Source: Alisma plantago-aquatica (taxonomy: Eukaryota > Streptophyta > Magnoliopsida > Alismatales > Alismataceae). From it: a stretch of 64,000 nt of DNA. This document shows positions 49,443-60,493 of the stretch, one piece after another. Numbering within the stretch: the first letter of the stretch is position 1; every line of letters begins with the position of its first letter. The translations under genes and the position numbers were made by a program. The notes beneath the pieces were generated by a model. The model ran no database searches, was not told the origin of the DNA, and was given only the letters and a program-made list of their open reading frames with translations. The stretch is from positions 341,447,457 to 341,511,456 of the forward strand of contig OY856412.1 in NCBI GenBank assembly GCA_963693085.1, read 5' to 3'.

Positions 49443-50480
49443 AGCCATGGACCTTAGTGTGGAGTGATCCTCCTCTCAATCTACTACAAGGTCTATCTCC
49501 TCCTTCATCCAAGATTCAAGGGCATGGAATGATGGTGGAAAAGCGCCAAAACAGAAGGAAACTAGGGTTTTAGTGGTGGAAATGGTGAGATGGAGTGGAA
49601 TGGAGGTGGAGACAAAGTGGAATTGATTGATTGTGAAAATGGAGAGCTATGAGGGGGTAGAAAGTAGCTAACTTCAGCCTCTAGTTTCCACCCCCATATA
49701 TATAGGTGGGGAGGAAGCAATAGGTCATGTAGGGGTAAAGTGGAAAATGCAGTGGAAAAGTAGCTAGATTTTTGTGAGTATCAAGGTCGTGGTGGGGTCA
49801 AAATGGTCATGGTAGAGTGGAACGACCTGAGGTGAAAAGTGGACAAAATGACCAGGTAAGTTGGTGGTGTTGAACTGAAAGTGGAACGGCCATGGTGGTG
49901 CATGGTTGGCACAATGATGGTATGTACAATGTCCATAGTGGCTTGGGAATGCTCTACCTGTTCTTGGTAATATGGTCATTTTGCATTGACAATCACAAGG
50001 CCCTGCAAGAAAGCACAACCATTCTGGATCCTTGAGGCATGATCATTCTTTGTGCTATGGCCTTGCTGATCTATACAATCTTCAATGCTTCGACTCCATT
50101 GGTTTGGGTGAGTCAACACGACCATTCTGGTGTACCACGGTCATGTTGGACTTTGTAGCAACACTTTGAACTTATTCTTTAAGGATCCTTAGATATTCTT
50201 GCTTCGATTGATCTTTAGACACTTGTGGTAGGTTCAGGGAGTCTCAAACATCACTTTGGGCCTATCTAAGGGTAGATAAACCCTAGGATCACTCATTTTT
50301 TCTCTCTTCCATCCAAGCATGGTCCAAATGCTTAAAAAACATACAAATAATGTCCATAAGTACATTTTACACAAATATGCATAGTAGGAGAAATAGTGTG
50401 TAATCTAACAGGTATAGATGTGATTGACATGCAATATGACACAAGATGAGGTCTTAAAATAGGACTCCATTAGACATCCC
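49443..50480 (-). repeat. Right (5') LTR of the Athila-like element, second segment
   Basis: It aligns with about 12,970-13,991: both read CCATGG next to the array insertion point, GGTGGAAATGGTGAGATGG, GTGGGGAGGAAGCAATAGGTCA, and end in ACATGCAATATGACAC ... CATCCCAAAC. It resumes exactly where 22,071 left off. Confidence 0.85.
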
Positions 50481-51780
50481 AAACAAGATTGAATGAGATG
50501 ATCAATAAATAATTATGAGAGGTGGGTGGCATGACCATACATACGGATACACCTTTGCTTTCCTAAATAAGGTTTGTGCACGTTCTCTACACCTTCTTTA
50601 AGGTGTCTTATTAAATTTTTAATTGGATATTATCAAACTCCCATCATCCATTGAGTGCCTTAAATATTATCTTCCAAATGTCGATGACAATAAGAAAAGT
50701 TTGTATGTAATTATTTTATTGACTAGACATTCCAAATTCTTGTACCATTATATGGATGAACATGATGGTAATATAGAAGTCACTAAACATCTCAAAAGGT
50801 ATTACAACAAAACTATAAGTTGTTACTTTTAAAAATATACATACAAACATAAATTAATTTGATGTTTTAATTTATTAAGTACTATGCAGGATGATTTTGA
50901 TTTAAGTATCAAGCCAAGGGTTGGGTATGGGTGTGCGCAAACATTAATTCTAGTAGAATCGACTAGAGCGTTGGGAACGGGTGTGGATACACCTATACAA
51001 TTCAAGAGTTTAGGGCTTCTTGAAATCATGTAAGTTAATTGAAACCCATTAATTATGCTCGTTCCAACAAGTATTGTTTGATGGACTCATTTCCATATTG
51101 TATCTATTAACTATTATATATTTCTTCCAACTAGTTTTATGATTAAGTAATTATGTGTATATCTTTTGTGAATGTTATGTTGAACAAGAAGAAAATAATA
51201 TCATTTTTTTACAAGTCCCTTCCAACTAGAAACATATGATGAACAAACTTACTTGTTTTACTTTTCAAAATTCTTCTTGAACAAGAAAACTTTAAATTTA
51301 TTTTTGTAAAGAATCACTCTCAAGAGGTTGAAGTTTAATAAATTAATTTCAAGAAGAAAATAATATCATTTTTTTACAAGTCCCTTCCAACTAGAAACAT
51401 ATGATGAACAAACTTACTTGTTTTACTTTTCAAAATTCTCCTTGAACAAGAAAACTTTAAATTTATTTTTGTAAAGAATCACTCTCAAGAGGTTGAAGTT
51501 TAATAAATTAATTCCTGTGTTCGCCCCTTATAAATGTAAGTTTGAATTAGCAATATCAATTATATTATAGATCTACAACTTGATTATAAATTATGTAGTA
51601 TGACTAACACTTTATTTATATGCATGTTCATTTAGGTTAATCAAGGTAGTCCTCATGATGCAAACCATGAAGGAAATAGAGACAACCTTCATAATGGAAG
51701 CAACAAAAGCAATAAGAGACCAACTCATCAACTATAAAGTCTATGAGAAGACGTATATAAGAGGGTGTCGTAAACTTATT
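50481..51780 (+). other. Possible exons of an unrecognised gene or element
   Basis: An open frame at 50,623-50,832 (MDIIKLPSSIECLKYYLPNV...) is followed, after consensus-like AG/GT borders, by about 50,890-51,028 (DDFDLSIKPRVGYGCAQ ... LLEIM, then GTAAG) and about 51,636-51,737 (VNQGSPHDANHEGNRDN ... PTHQL, then stop). I recognise no domain. It could be a decayed transposon accessory gene or a host gene fragment. Exon calls rest on splice-like borders only. Confidence 0.25.
51185..51514. repeat. 165-bp tandem duplication
   Basis: Units 51,185-51,349 and 51,350-51,514 are essentially identical; I see one internal difference (TTCTTCTT versus TTCTCCTT) and one at the end. Non-coding, in what would be an intron of the possible gene. 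Confidence 0.95.
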
Positions 51781-51888
51781 AATTGTTATTCATTGTAATG
51801 TTTATCAAGAAAAAGGATTTTGAAGGAACATCAATCATTTGTGTTCATTTTGAATTGTGTGTTAAAAACTTTGTATGTATTTTGGATA

Positions 51889-51890
<2 letters not shown>

Positions 51891-51964
<74 letters not shown>
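51891..51964. repeat. (TA)37 microsatellite
   Basis: A pure TA dinucleotide run. The three open frames across it are artefacts of the repeat. Confidence 0.97.
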
Positions 51965-51969
<5 letters not shown>

Positions 51970-52878
51970 GCAACATGGTTTTCATTATTGATGTGTACCT
52001 TTGAATAAATGTATTTATTGGACATCCAAGATATCGAACATATTGAAATTAGGGATATATCTATAGAAAAATAAATACTATCGCAAAGGCTTCAGTCTAT
52101 AGTAAAGACTTATCCCCAGAGTCATATCATGTATCAATTGGGTGAAAGGCTCAAGGCTTTTCAATTAGTTGGCTCAGAGATGGCCTGAATTGAACTTTCT
52201 GCTCACAACAAACCTCCACCTAGGGAACACAGGCCAGGGCCAAGCCCTAACTATCAAGTTGATGTCAGGGATTTAAGCATATATTGTCAAAAATCAAAGA
52301 TTTAGTCATGGTCCTTACCATGTTTTATTGTAACTATGTCCTGCACCTCATATATGATAAGATAAAAAAAAACATAATTAGCATCCTTTATAATAGTATC
52401 AACAATTAAAATTGGACCATTTTGTGAGACATGAGGGGCTATGGTGAGGGGTTAGTATCATGAGATTTGGTCCCTAAACGTGTTGTGTTAATGAATAAAT
52501 CGAGAAGTTTAATCAACCAATAAATAATTCAGACAAACTGAGTTATTTCGATTTTGTTTATAAGCATCAACGTGTAGCACTCTCAATGATTAACTATTGG
52601 AGTTGGGGAACGGGAAACAAAGTCTTGCAAGCATGAGATAACTACCTTCTTTAATAAAGTAGAGAAAATATCTACGCTAGTAGTGTTTATTAGTAAGTTG
52701 TCCTTCTGGCGTATGCTGCATTATTCATCGATTGGACGCTACTTCCCGCTTCTTGCGGGTCAAGATCCACGATCATACGGTATTTGACGACGGGGGGATA
52801 AGCATTATCGTCTAGAGAGAAACCACAAAGGAAATTCATAATCAATATTTGCATGGACTAATCATCGTCGACCTTCAC
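51965..52878. other. Upstream region of the subtilase gene
   Basis: Mostly AT-rich and non-coding. From about 52,680 it becomes more GC-rich (CTTCCCGCTTCTTGCGGG hairpin-like sequence near 52,743). No gene seen. Confidence 0.4.
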
Positions 52879-52885
52879 TATAAAA
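52879..52885 (+). promoter_or_regulatory. TATA box of the subtilase gene
   Basis: TATAAAA lies 84 bases before the first in-frame ATG and 96 before the preferred one, giving a predicted 5' leader of about 50-65 nt. Confidence 0.7.
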
Positions 52886-52962
52886 TGGGAGTTGGAGCTA
52901 GTATCGAAAGACAAGCAATTTGGAACCAGAGATAGTATTCATCTTCTAAGGCCAGATAGTGC

Positions 52963-55365
52963 ATGATGTGCAATATGGCTCGACTACTCCCGTCTCTGCT
53001 CTTCTTAACAGAAATAAGTCTTCTTTTGGTGTCTGCCACCGCTGACTCTTTTCCACCATTACCGGTTGTCAAGGTGCTGGAGTTCGAGCAAGGAGTTGGC
53101 GCTGCGACGCAGCGGATCTCGCCATTGCCGGTGTATGGAGGAGGTTCTATTCCCGGGAAGCTGCAATCATACATCGTTCATGTGCAGCCACCGGATGCCA
53201 CCATTTTCACAAACGCTGCCGAGAAGGAGAGCTGGTACAGATCCTTCGTACCAGCTGAGAGCGGCACCTCCAGGCTTCTTTACGCTTTCCACGAGGTCAT
53301 GAGCGGGTTCGTAGCCCGGTTGACAGAAGAGGAGCTACAAGTGTTGCAGCAGAAGGAAGGGTTTGTCAATGCTTACCCTGACAGCGTCGTGCAGCTCCAC
53401 ACCACCCGAACCCCAACTTACCTCGGGCTCGGCGTCGATATCTTCAAGGGATTATGGAGAGACACCAACTACGGTTCCGGGGTTATAGTTGGTGTACTGG
53501 ACACCGGCATAACTCCCCGCCACCCTTCTTTCGCAGACGATGGGATGACGCCTCCACCATCAACATGGAAGGGCAGTTGCCAGACCCCTGTTGTGTGCAA
53601 TAACAAACTCATCGGCGCCAAGTCCTTTGGCATTGGGATACAAGCTCTCTATGGAAGAGAAGGATCTGAAACATTGGTTTCAGTAGACGAGGAAGAGAAA
53701 TCATCTCTCACTGCTGATCCTATCGACGCCGAAGGCCACGGCACCCACACTGCTTCAACCATAGCCGGAAGGTTCGTTGCCAATGCAAGTGAGTACGGCC
53801 AAGCTTCCGGCACGGCCTCCGGTATCGCCCCAAAAGCATGGCTGGCCACTTACAGAGTCTGCTACCCTAACAAGGGTTGTGCCAACTCCGACATACTCGC
53901 GGCCTATGATGCCGCCTTAGCCGACGGCGTCAACATCTTGTCCCTCTCCCTAGGCGGGAACCCAATCCCGTTGTACCAAGACAGTATTGCTATTGGCTCT
54001 TTTAGTGCCATTCAAAAGGGAGTATTTGTAAGCTGTTCTGCTGGAAACAGTGGTCCTGGTGCGAGCACTGTGTCCAACGCCGCACCGTGGATCCTGACCG
54101 TCGCCGCCGGAACCTCGGACAGGACCATAAAGGCACGCGTGGTGCTCGACAACGGGGTGGTGTTTGATGGCCAATCGCTGGTCCAGCCTGCACAGAGCAC
54201 CAGCTTCTCCAACCTGCCGATCGTGTACCCAGGAGCTGACGGCACCGTCAATTCCCAGTACTGCTCATCCTTGAGCAGTGCTGTTGTGGCAGGTAAGATT
54301 GTGGTGTGTGATGCAGGGGGTACAGTCGACCCTGCCACTGTCGTCAAAAACGCCGGCGGAATAGCCATGATATTGGTGTACTATCAAGTAGCGGCGTATA
54401 ACACATTTGTGCAGGCCAATGTTCTTCCAACTTCTATCGTGAACTACCCCGACGGATCGATAATCAAGGCGTACGCCACACAGACTGTAGGAGCTAAGGC
54501 ATCCATCCGATTCATGGGAACCACCATCGGTCTCTCTCCACCTGCTTCCATGGTTGCTTACTTCTCCTCTCGTGGTCCAAGCCTGATCAACACGGACCTC
54601 ATCAAGCCTGACATCCTTGGTCCAGGCGTTGACATCCTAGCAGCGTGGCCAACCCAAGTCGGACCTGCCCTCGCTTCAGCACCATTTCACATCATCTCCG
54701 GCACATCCATGTCCGCACCGCATCTCAGCGGCGTTGCAGCACTCATCAAGAGCGCACACCCGACCTGGTCCCCTGCTGCTATCCGATCTGCTATGATGAC
54801 AACATCCACTATCATGAACAACGTAGGTCAGTTCATCAACGATCAAAACCGTAACTCGGCTGACTTCTTTGCTACCGGATCCGGCCAGGTTAACCCACAG
54901 AAAGCCACAACTCCAGGTCTCGTGTACGACATCACCCCACAGAACTACATACAATATCTCTGTGGGATCAAGTACACAGATGCCCAAGTCAGCGCCATTG
55001 CCCGCACTCAAGTCACCTGTGCCACCGCGGGAGCAATCAAGCCCGCTAACCTAAACTACCCTTCCATTGGAATAACTATAGGTCGGGCAATTGGCAGCGT
55101 TGTTACGGTCACAAGAACAGTTACCAACGTCGGCGATCCAACCTCTACTTATACATACAATCTCTTCCCGTCTGTTGGAACCACCGGATGGGTGCAGCCA
55201 AGCACGCTTCAGTTCACGGCGGCCAACCAGAAGATACAGTTTAACGTTACTATGACCACTAACGCCGATTCCGGTGGCATTCCGTTCGCTGAGGCTCTTC
55301 TTGTATGGACTTCTTCTGCAACTGGTATCACGGTGCAGAGCCCCATCATGGTCAAATTCGTCTGA
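52963..55365 (+). CDS. Subtilisin-like serine protease (plant SBT family, S8A), intronless
   Basis: A secreted serine endopeptidase of the plant subtilase family that would cleave proteins in the cell wall/apoplast; its substrate cannot be told from sequence. The single frame has 800 codons. The fifth-codon ATG (52,975, context AATATGGC) is the more likely start because it opens the signal peptide MARLLPSLLFLTEISLLLVS; this gives 796 residues. Positions in the 800-residue numbering: I9 prodomain about 69-146 (SYIVHVQPP ... QLHTT); catalytic Asp180 (VLDTGI), His259 (GHGTHTAS), oxyanion Asn362 (SAGNSGPG), Ser582 (GTSMSAPH); protease-associated insertion about 400-520; C-terminal fibronectin-III-like domain about 695-800. 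N-glycosylation sequons include NAS at 274 and NVT at 761. All key residues are present and there are no stops. The ~45-residue linker between signal peptide and prodomain is longer than usual. Composition is much GC-richer than the neighbourhood. Lack of introns is common in SBT1-type genes; the subgroup is not assigned. Confidence 0.97.
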   Translation: MMCNMARLLPSLLFLTEISLLLVSATADSFPPLPVVKVLEFEQGVGAATQRISPLPVYGGGSIPGKLQSYIVHVQPPDATIFTNAAEKESWYRSFVPAESGTSRLLYAFHEVMSGFVARLTEEELQVLQQKEGFVNAYPDSVVQLHTTRTPTYLGLGVDIFKGLWRDTNYGSGVIVGVLDTGITPRHPSFADDGMTPPPSTWKGSCQTPVVCNNKLIGAKSFGIGIQALYGREGSETLVSVDEEEKSSLTADPIDAEGHGTHTASTIAGRFVANASEYGQASGTASGIAPKAWLATYRVCYPNKGCANSDILAAYDAALADGVNILSLSLGGNPIPLYQDSIAIGSFSAIQKGVFVSCSAGNSGPGASTVSNAAPWILTVAAGTSDRTIKARVVLDNGVVFDGQSLVQPAQSTSFSNLPIVYPGADGTVNSQYCSSLSSAVVAGKIVVCDAGGTVDPATVVKNAGGIAMILVYYQVAAYNTFVQANVLPTSIVNYPDGSIIKAYATQTVGAKASIRFMGTTIGLSPPASMVAYFSSRGPSLINTDLIKPDILGPGVDILAAWPTQVGPALASAPFHIISGTSMSAPHLSGVAALIKSAHPTWSPAAIRSAMMTTSTIMNNVGQFINDQNRNSADFFATGSGQVNPQKATTPGLVYDITPQNYIQYLCGIKYTDAQVSAIARTQVTCATAGAIKPANLNYPSIGITIGRAIGSVVTVTRTVTNVGDPTSTYTYNLFPSVGTTGWVQPSTLQFTAANQKIQFNVTMTTNADSGGIPFAEALLVWTSSATGITVQSPIMVKFV

Positions 55366-55570
55366 GCGTCACTTGCATTTATTCGTATGTTTGTACCGCA
55401 TGTGCTTCATCTGTACTCTGTAGTTGTTTTGGTTGTGTGATGTCATGGAGACGAGGCTCAACGGGTCTCCGGGTCATTCTGTTGTCGTGAATAAGATATC
55501 AGATGAATTGTATGACATATTACAATTCATGGAGGTGTCTGTAACGCTCAATGAAGTTTTATTTCTAACC
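55366..55570 (+). other. 3' untranslated region of the subtilase gene, approximate
   Basis: GC content falls after the stop. GAATAAGAT (55,488) and TCAATGAAG (55,548) are possible near-upstream polyadenylation signals; the true end is not determinable here. Confidence 0.4.
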
Positions 55571-57667
55571 AAGTTGTTTAAATTTTAAAATGAAGAACTA
55601 ATAAAGAAAGAGTGATACTGCACACAACTCGTTTACATCCCCAATAGCCTTACTTGGTCGCACCTTAGTCTACAAACAACATGCAGAAGTGGCACGTACG
55701 TGCAATTATGAAAAGACAAAGAAAACAAGAATGAGGGAAGTAGAAGAAATGACACTAAAAAAAGAGAGGTTAGTAGAAAAAGAAGACAAAATCTATACTA
55801 TATAAAACATGTCGTTTTGGATTAGTCATGCAATTTTTTTCAACATTTGTATAAATACAAATGTGTTCTTTGTAACTAAGAAAGTCTCTTTGTGTTTATA
55901 ACAAACCTTTGTCGTTAATTTTTTAAATTATTTATTATATTAGGGGACTCAAATATACAAATATGTGGATGCTATTTGGTTCATTATTTTTTGAAATTAT
56001 ATATTGGTGCCTATTTGTGCACACACCACACTTTTATCTTTAAATTTTTATATTATATATTGTATTAAGAGTCTCATGTATACTATATAAAAAAATCATA
56101 TCATGTAATTCAAACTCATTGCAACTAGTTGTTATTAGTGATAAAACTCATAAAGAATAGTATCAACTTTAAATTAAAATCATACCAATATAAATATTAG
56201 ATATTGTTGGATATATATAAAAATATATATGATTTTTTATATAAGTCATATAATTATTTTTATATAATACTAATGTGTTACGTATTTATACATCCTATAA
56301 TGAGTATTTTTAAATCAAATAATACTTATAAACAAGTATTATAAATACAATACACATTTTAAAATTAAACAATTTTGATCAATATGTATTACAATACTTA
56401 TTTTATATGTGTACAATGCTAACAGTGCATCTACAAATTATTATATCATCCTCTCCCTCTCCATCAACTTCTTCTCTCTTTGTATTTAGTAATCACTTTC
56501 TCTCCGTCCACTTCTTCTTTTTATTTATTGCACTTTTTCTCTCCATCCACTCTCATAATTCTATTTATTACACCCTCTCTCCATCCACTATCTCCCTCTT
56601 TTTTCTATTCCACTCTCTCTCCATCCACAAGTAATTACTACTAATCTCTTTCCAGCCACAAGCCAATTATACCACTTTCAAAATCGAGATGCATAGTGCT
56701 AATTTTTCTCTACCCGTGTTCTCGAGGTAAGGATGTAAATTAATTTTGATAGATGAGGTATTGAATTAATAATTTTCCTATTTTGAACTTACTTTTTTTT
56801 CTCTCCCATTATTAAAAACAAACTTTTATAATGCTCAAGGCATGTGGGGTGTTGTTCTTGTGATATTTATTCAAGTTCATGTTCGTCTAAGTCTTAATTC
56901 TTGCAAACAAGTGTCAAATTGTACATGTTTGGATCTGGTCGAGTTTGATCAACCATATCCCGACCTACTTTCATGCCTAAATAAAATTACAGATTAAAAT
57001 AATAGAATGTTGGTCTGATAAGCATCCAACTTAATGCAAAGCATGTCCTACTTGAAGCACAATCTTTTTTTATAAAATATTAAACTCATAGCTTGATTTA
57101 TTTTATAATGTACAACGATAGGTTATACGTCACAAATCTCTTTTATTAAAGTTCAATATTTTAAAACACTTTTAGTTGCTGAGGGGCTTAGATAGATATA
57201 TAAATGGATATTCAAAATTTCAACATTTAAGTTCAAGACAAATATATGTCAATAAATCTAACTATAGATAAAAAATTATGGTCTGATAATGAGTTCAAGG
57301 TTTTCCACACAATTATGATTCTAATAGGCCAGGTTGGTCATGAACTCTATCGCTAGATGCAACCAAAAGTCATCCCAATCGACCATAGATGACCCATGTT
57401 TTATAAAATATATTTACTACAAGTATTTGAAAAAGAAATTGACAAATTTGAAATCCCACCCAAACATTTACATCCGACCCGACTTGAGATAGCATGTGCA
57501 TCATAGAAATTATTTTAATATTACTATTAGAAATAATAAAATCTTAAATGCCAAATCCCAAATTCAACCAGAGCTTGTACCGGCCAGACCGGACTTGAAG
57601 AAAGAAATGTGTGGAACAAACTAAAAATGTGAAACACAATTTATTGGATCCTAGATGAGTGATTGGA
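55571..57667. other. AT-rich intergenic DNA
   Basis: No gene recognised. It is very AT-rich at 55,790-56,430. The only ordered sequence is the pyrimidine-rich stretch listed separately. Confidence 0.5.
56437..56650. repeat. Pyrimidine-rich degenerate repeat (CTCTCTCCATCCAC)
   Basis: CTCTCTCCATCCAC-like units recur about every 45-60 bases, separated by TTTATTT/TTCTATT stretches, all C/T-rich on the + strand. The small open frame over it is a by-product. Confidence 0.6.
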
Positions 57668-59205
57668 TGTTCTATAGGGGGAGTGAATAGAGATTAATGC
57701 ACTTAAATAAAATTCATTAAACCTTCAAGTTATATCATAAGATAAGGTTGCTAAATAGAAAATTTGAGTACAATTAAAACATGCATAGCAAGGGAGAGAG
57801 ATTGAACATACACTAATCTGACAAGCTGTGTAGATTGGTTCCACTCTCCAAACTAGGAGAGAGTTAATCCACTACTTAGAGATGTCAACCTCTAGGATTT
57901 CTTAACCAATGCACTCTTATATTCATTCATATGACTTACAATATATGACCCGTCAAAGGACTTACCTATCCAATACAAAGAGTCTTCAACCTTATCAAGG
58001 ACTTACCCACTTTGCAAAGAGTCTTCCGCCTTCGTCCAAGGACTTACCTACTCTTCCACAAGTCTTTAGTATTCTAGTAATTACCCACTCTTTTTGGATC
58101 ATCAACCTTTGACTTCACCTTGATTCAAAGAAGGTTCCACCAAGGTCTTACCCACTTGAGTAATGAGTCTGTTGTCCTCACCAAGATCTTACCCACTCTT
58201 GCGCTAAGTCTTCAGCCTTGATCTTCATCAAGGGACTCCTTCCCTTGTTCTTTTTCACCTCTTTTAGCCAACAGAGAGAGAGAGTCTTCATCTTCATTGT
58301 TGAAATGAGAGATAAGGAGGTGGTGGAAGTGATAGACTCACAAGATATACATGTAGGACTAGCTCTCTTACAGATATCCTACTCACTCTAACCAATGTAG
58401 TAAGTGATTAAGCTTAGAGAGAGAGGAGGCTGTAGGATACACTCAACTATAGAATAGGAACCTCATATATAGTTTTGAATAGAATGATCAACCTTGGAAT
58501 GTAGCCCAAGGGGTCCTCTTTATAGCTGGGGATGCCTCTTAGCCTTGAGAAACACTTAAGAATAAAAACTAGCGGTTTTTTGGCTTGTAACAGATATATT
58601 TTCAATTATTGCAACTCCAAAATGGCTAGAAATACTTTTATGCACTTTTCCATACAGTGCAATTGGTCGAGTTTCTATAAAGATAACTCGACCGATCCCA
58701 CTAAGAGACAAGACCAATTTAAGCCATCGGTCGAGTTTGCCTTGGGATAACTCGACCGATTCACTTAAACTAGTTTTGTTATACACAGGGATCGGTCGAG
58801 TTCTACGAAATGAAAACTCGACCAATCAAAAGTAATTTTCAAGATCCAATCAAGATCGGTCGAGTTTGCAACTCGAACGACGAACAACCTGATGTGAATT
58901 TTGAAAAATGTCTTTTGGGTGCTTAAATATTTGATCTAAGTGCTCCTGATTTTTTCTAAGCTTAATTACAACTCAGACAATCATTACAAATGATTTGCAA
59001 CATGATTCTAATGGATTTACATCATATTCCAAAAACATGCTCTTATATTGTCTTTGACTTGTCTTTCTATTTGCAAGTTAGGGCATTGGGAGTGTGTCTA
59101 TACCTAATCTGAAATCTCTCAAGTAGAAGCATTAGACACAAATAAGTGGAATGGTTTCATTATCATCTAAACAAGGGTTTAGTCAATTTAGACCTTGAGT
59201 CAACA
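57668..59205 (-). mobile_element. Probable solo or truncated copia LTR (1.5 kb)
   Basis: It starts TGTTCTATAGGGGGAGTGAA and ends CCTTGAGTCAACA on +. On the minus strand this is TGTTGACTCAAGG ... TTCACTCCCCCTATAGAACA, the form of SIRE/Maximus-like plant copia LTRs. Repeated GGACTTACCCACT-type phrases (57,960-58,200) and clusters of GGTCGAGTT/AACTCGACC (58,660-58,880) lie inside. No primer site follows, and the flanking 5-mers (TTGGA, CAATT) do not match, so it is solo without a visible duplication, or truncated. Confidence 0.5.
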
Positions 59206-60493
59206 CAATTTGCGTTGATGCTTTAGTAAGTTCAACAATAGCCACATCAAAAGTTATCGATAGTTCAAATCCATGTCATAAGCACGACCAGGCTTTATAC
59301 TACTTATTTGTTTGTGAGCAAGAATGGTAGAAACTTGGTTCCCATTATCAGGTGGAACCAGCCAACTAGATAGTTAGTAGTGCTAGAATCCGTTGTTAGG
59401 GCCCATTTGGTTTCATGCGGCTGCAACCCAATGTGCAATTTTAAAACATGAAATTAAAAACATGAAATAGAGTTGCAAATCAGCTACTTTGGTTGCATGT
59501 CCTTGTCACTTGGTGCGTTGGTTTTCAAGCATTTGGTTGCATTTTGTTCAGGGTCGTAGCCCCCCGGTGAAGTTACCTTCCAGAAATATATGCTAGCAGT
59601 TTCATTCATTTCACATATGTAATTGACTAGTGACAACAAATTAATACATAAGTTGCTTGTGATCATAAGACAAACACAACTTCCATTGACCAATGACATT
59701 TCATGTAAGTATCAAAACTAACGAAATTATGCCATTTATCAATGAAATTTAATGTGATTACAAAACCAAAATGTGATGATCAATGAGTTGCACATTCAAC
59801 AGATACAAAGTACTGAGTGTTCAATTTACTTGGACTATAGTATAAATATAAAAATCAAGTTGACACAGACTCCCCATCATATTTCCCACATCATGTTTGT
59901 GATAGACACAATCTTAGTTACTCAATCCCAGAAATGAGCTCATACATATCTTGGTGTCCGGTCACCAAGTTATAGACTCCATAATATTATTATAAAACAT
60001 ATGATCAGTAAGTCACCAGTCACCAATAAATTTTCAATTTTGAACTACTATGTTCCTATATTCTACCATTATCACGTCACCAAATCAACAACATTTGTAA
60101 AAGAAAAGAGACAGAACAAAGTACCATTAAAAATACTTTCTCAGTTTTACTAAGAGTGGAGAAACCAACATGCTTCAATCATGGTAGGTTGGTTATGTAA
60201 GAGATTATAGTAGAGGACACATAGAAGTGTTAAGAACCATATATTATAGTAGAAGCCCTATTATCATATCCATGAATTAACCCAGTACTTACTATCTTAT
60301 CAAAAATCAAGATACAAGTAGAACCTTACAAATAAAAATGGATGAGCAAGCAAGTCAAAACAAACCTATGGGAATATTAGAATGTAAAATACATTGCGTA
60401 ACCTTTACTTGATGTCCTGGTCTATTAAATCTAATGGAATTACAAATAAAATAAGAAAATTCATACATTGCTACAAAATTTTAGATCTTCACA
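59206..60493. other. Intergenic DNA, possible MITE end
   Basis: AT-rich with no gene. TTAGGGCCCATTTGGTTT at 59,396 looks like the end of a Tourist/Harbinger-type MITE (TTA target plus GGGCCC.TTTGG), but I found no matching inverted end. Confidence 0.3.

Larger units (their letters stand above)
7449..50480 (-). mobile_element. Athila-like Ty3/gypsy retrotransposon with nested insertions
   Basis: Two copies of a ~2.3-kb LTR bracket a decayed internal region (about 13,990-20,751). On the minus strand the order is right LTR, primer-site region, gag, protease, a large gap where RT, RNase H and integrase should be, the Athila ORF-1/env-like remnant, 3' non-coding, left LTR. After removing later insertions the LTRs measure about 2,331-2,336 bp (left) and 2,354 bp (right), which supports the reconstruction. 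No convincing target duplication was seen at the outer ends (AACA occurs near both), so an inter-element recombinant is possible. The element cannot be autonomous. Confidence 0.8.

Noticed and set aside
50481..50520. Outer boundary of the Athila element with target duplication
   Set aside because: The outer flanks share only AACA, offset between ends; not enough to call a duplication.
51783..52025. Three open frames across the TA run
   Set aside because: Created by the (TA)n microsatellite, giving only Tyr-Ile repeats.
54012..54368. 118-codon minus-strand open frame
   Set aside because: Shadow of the GC-rich subtilase coding sequence; the + strand frame has all the family motifs.
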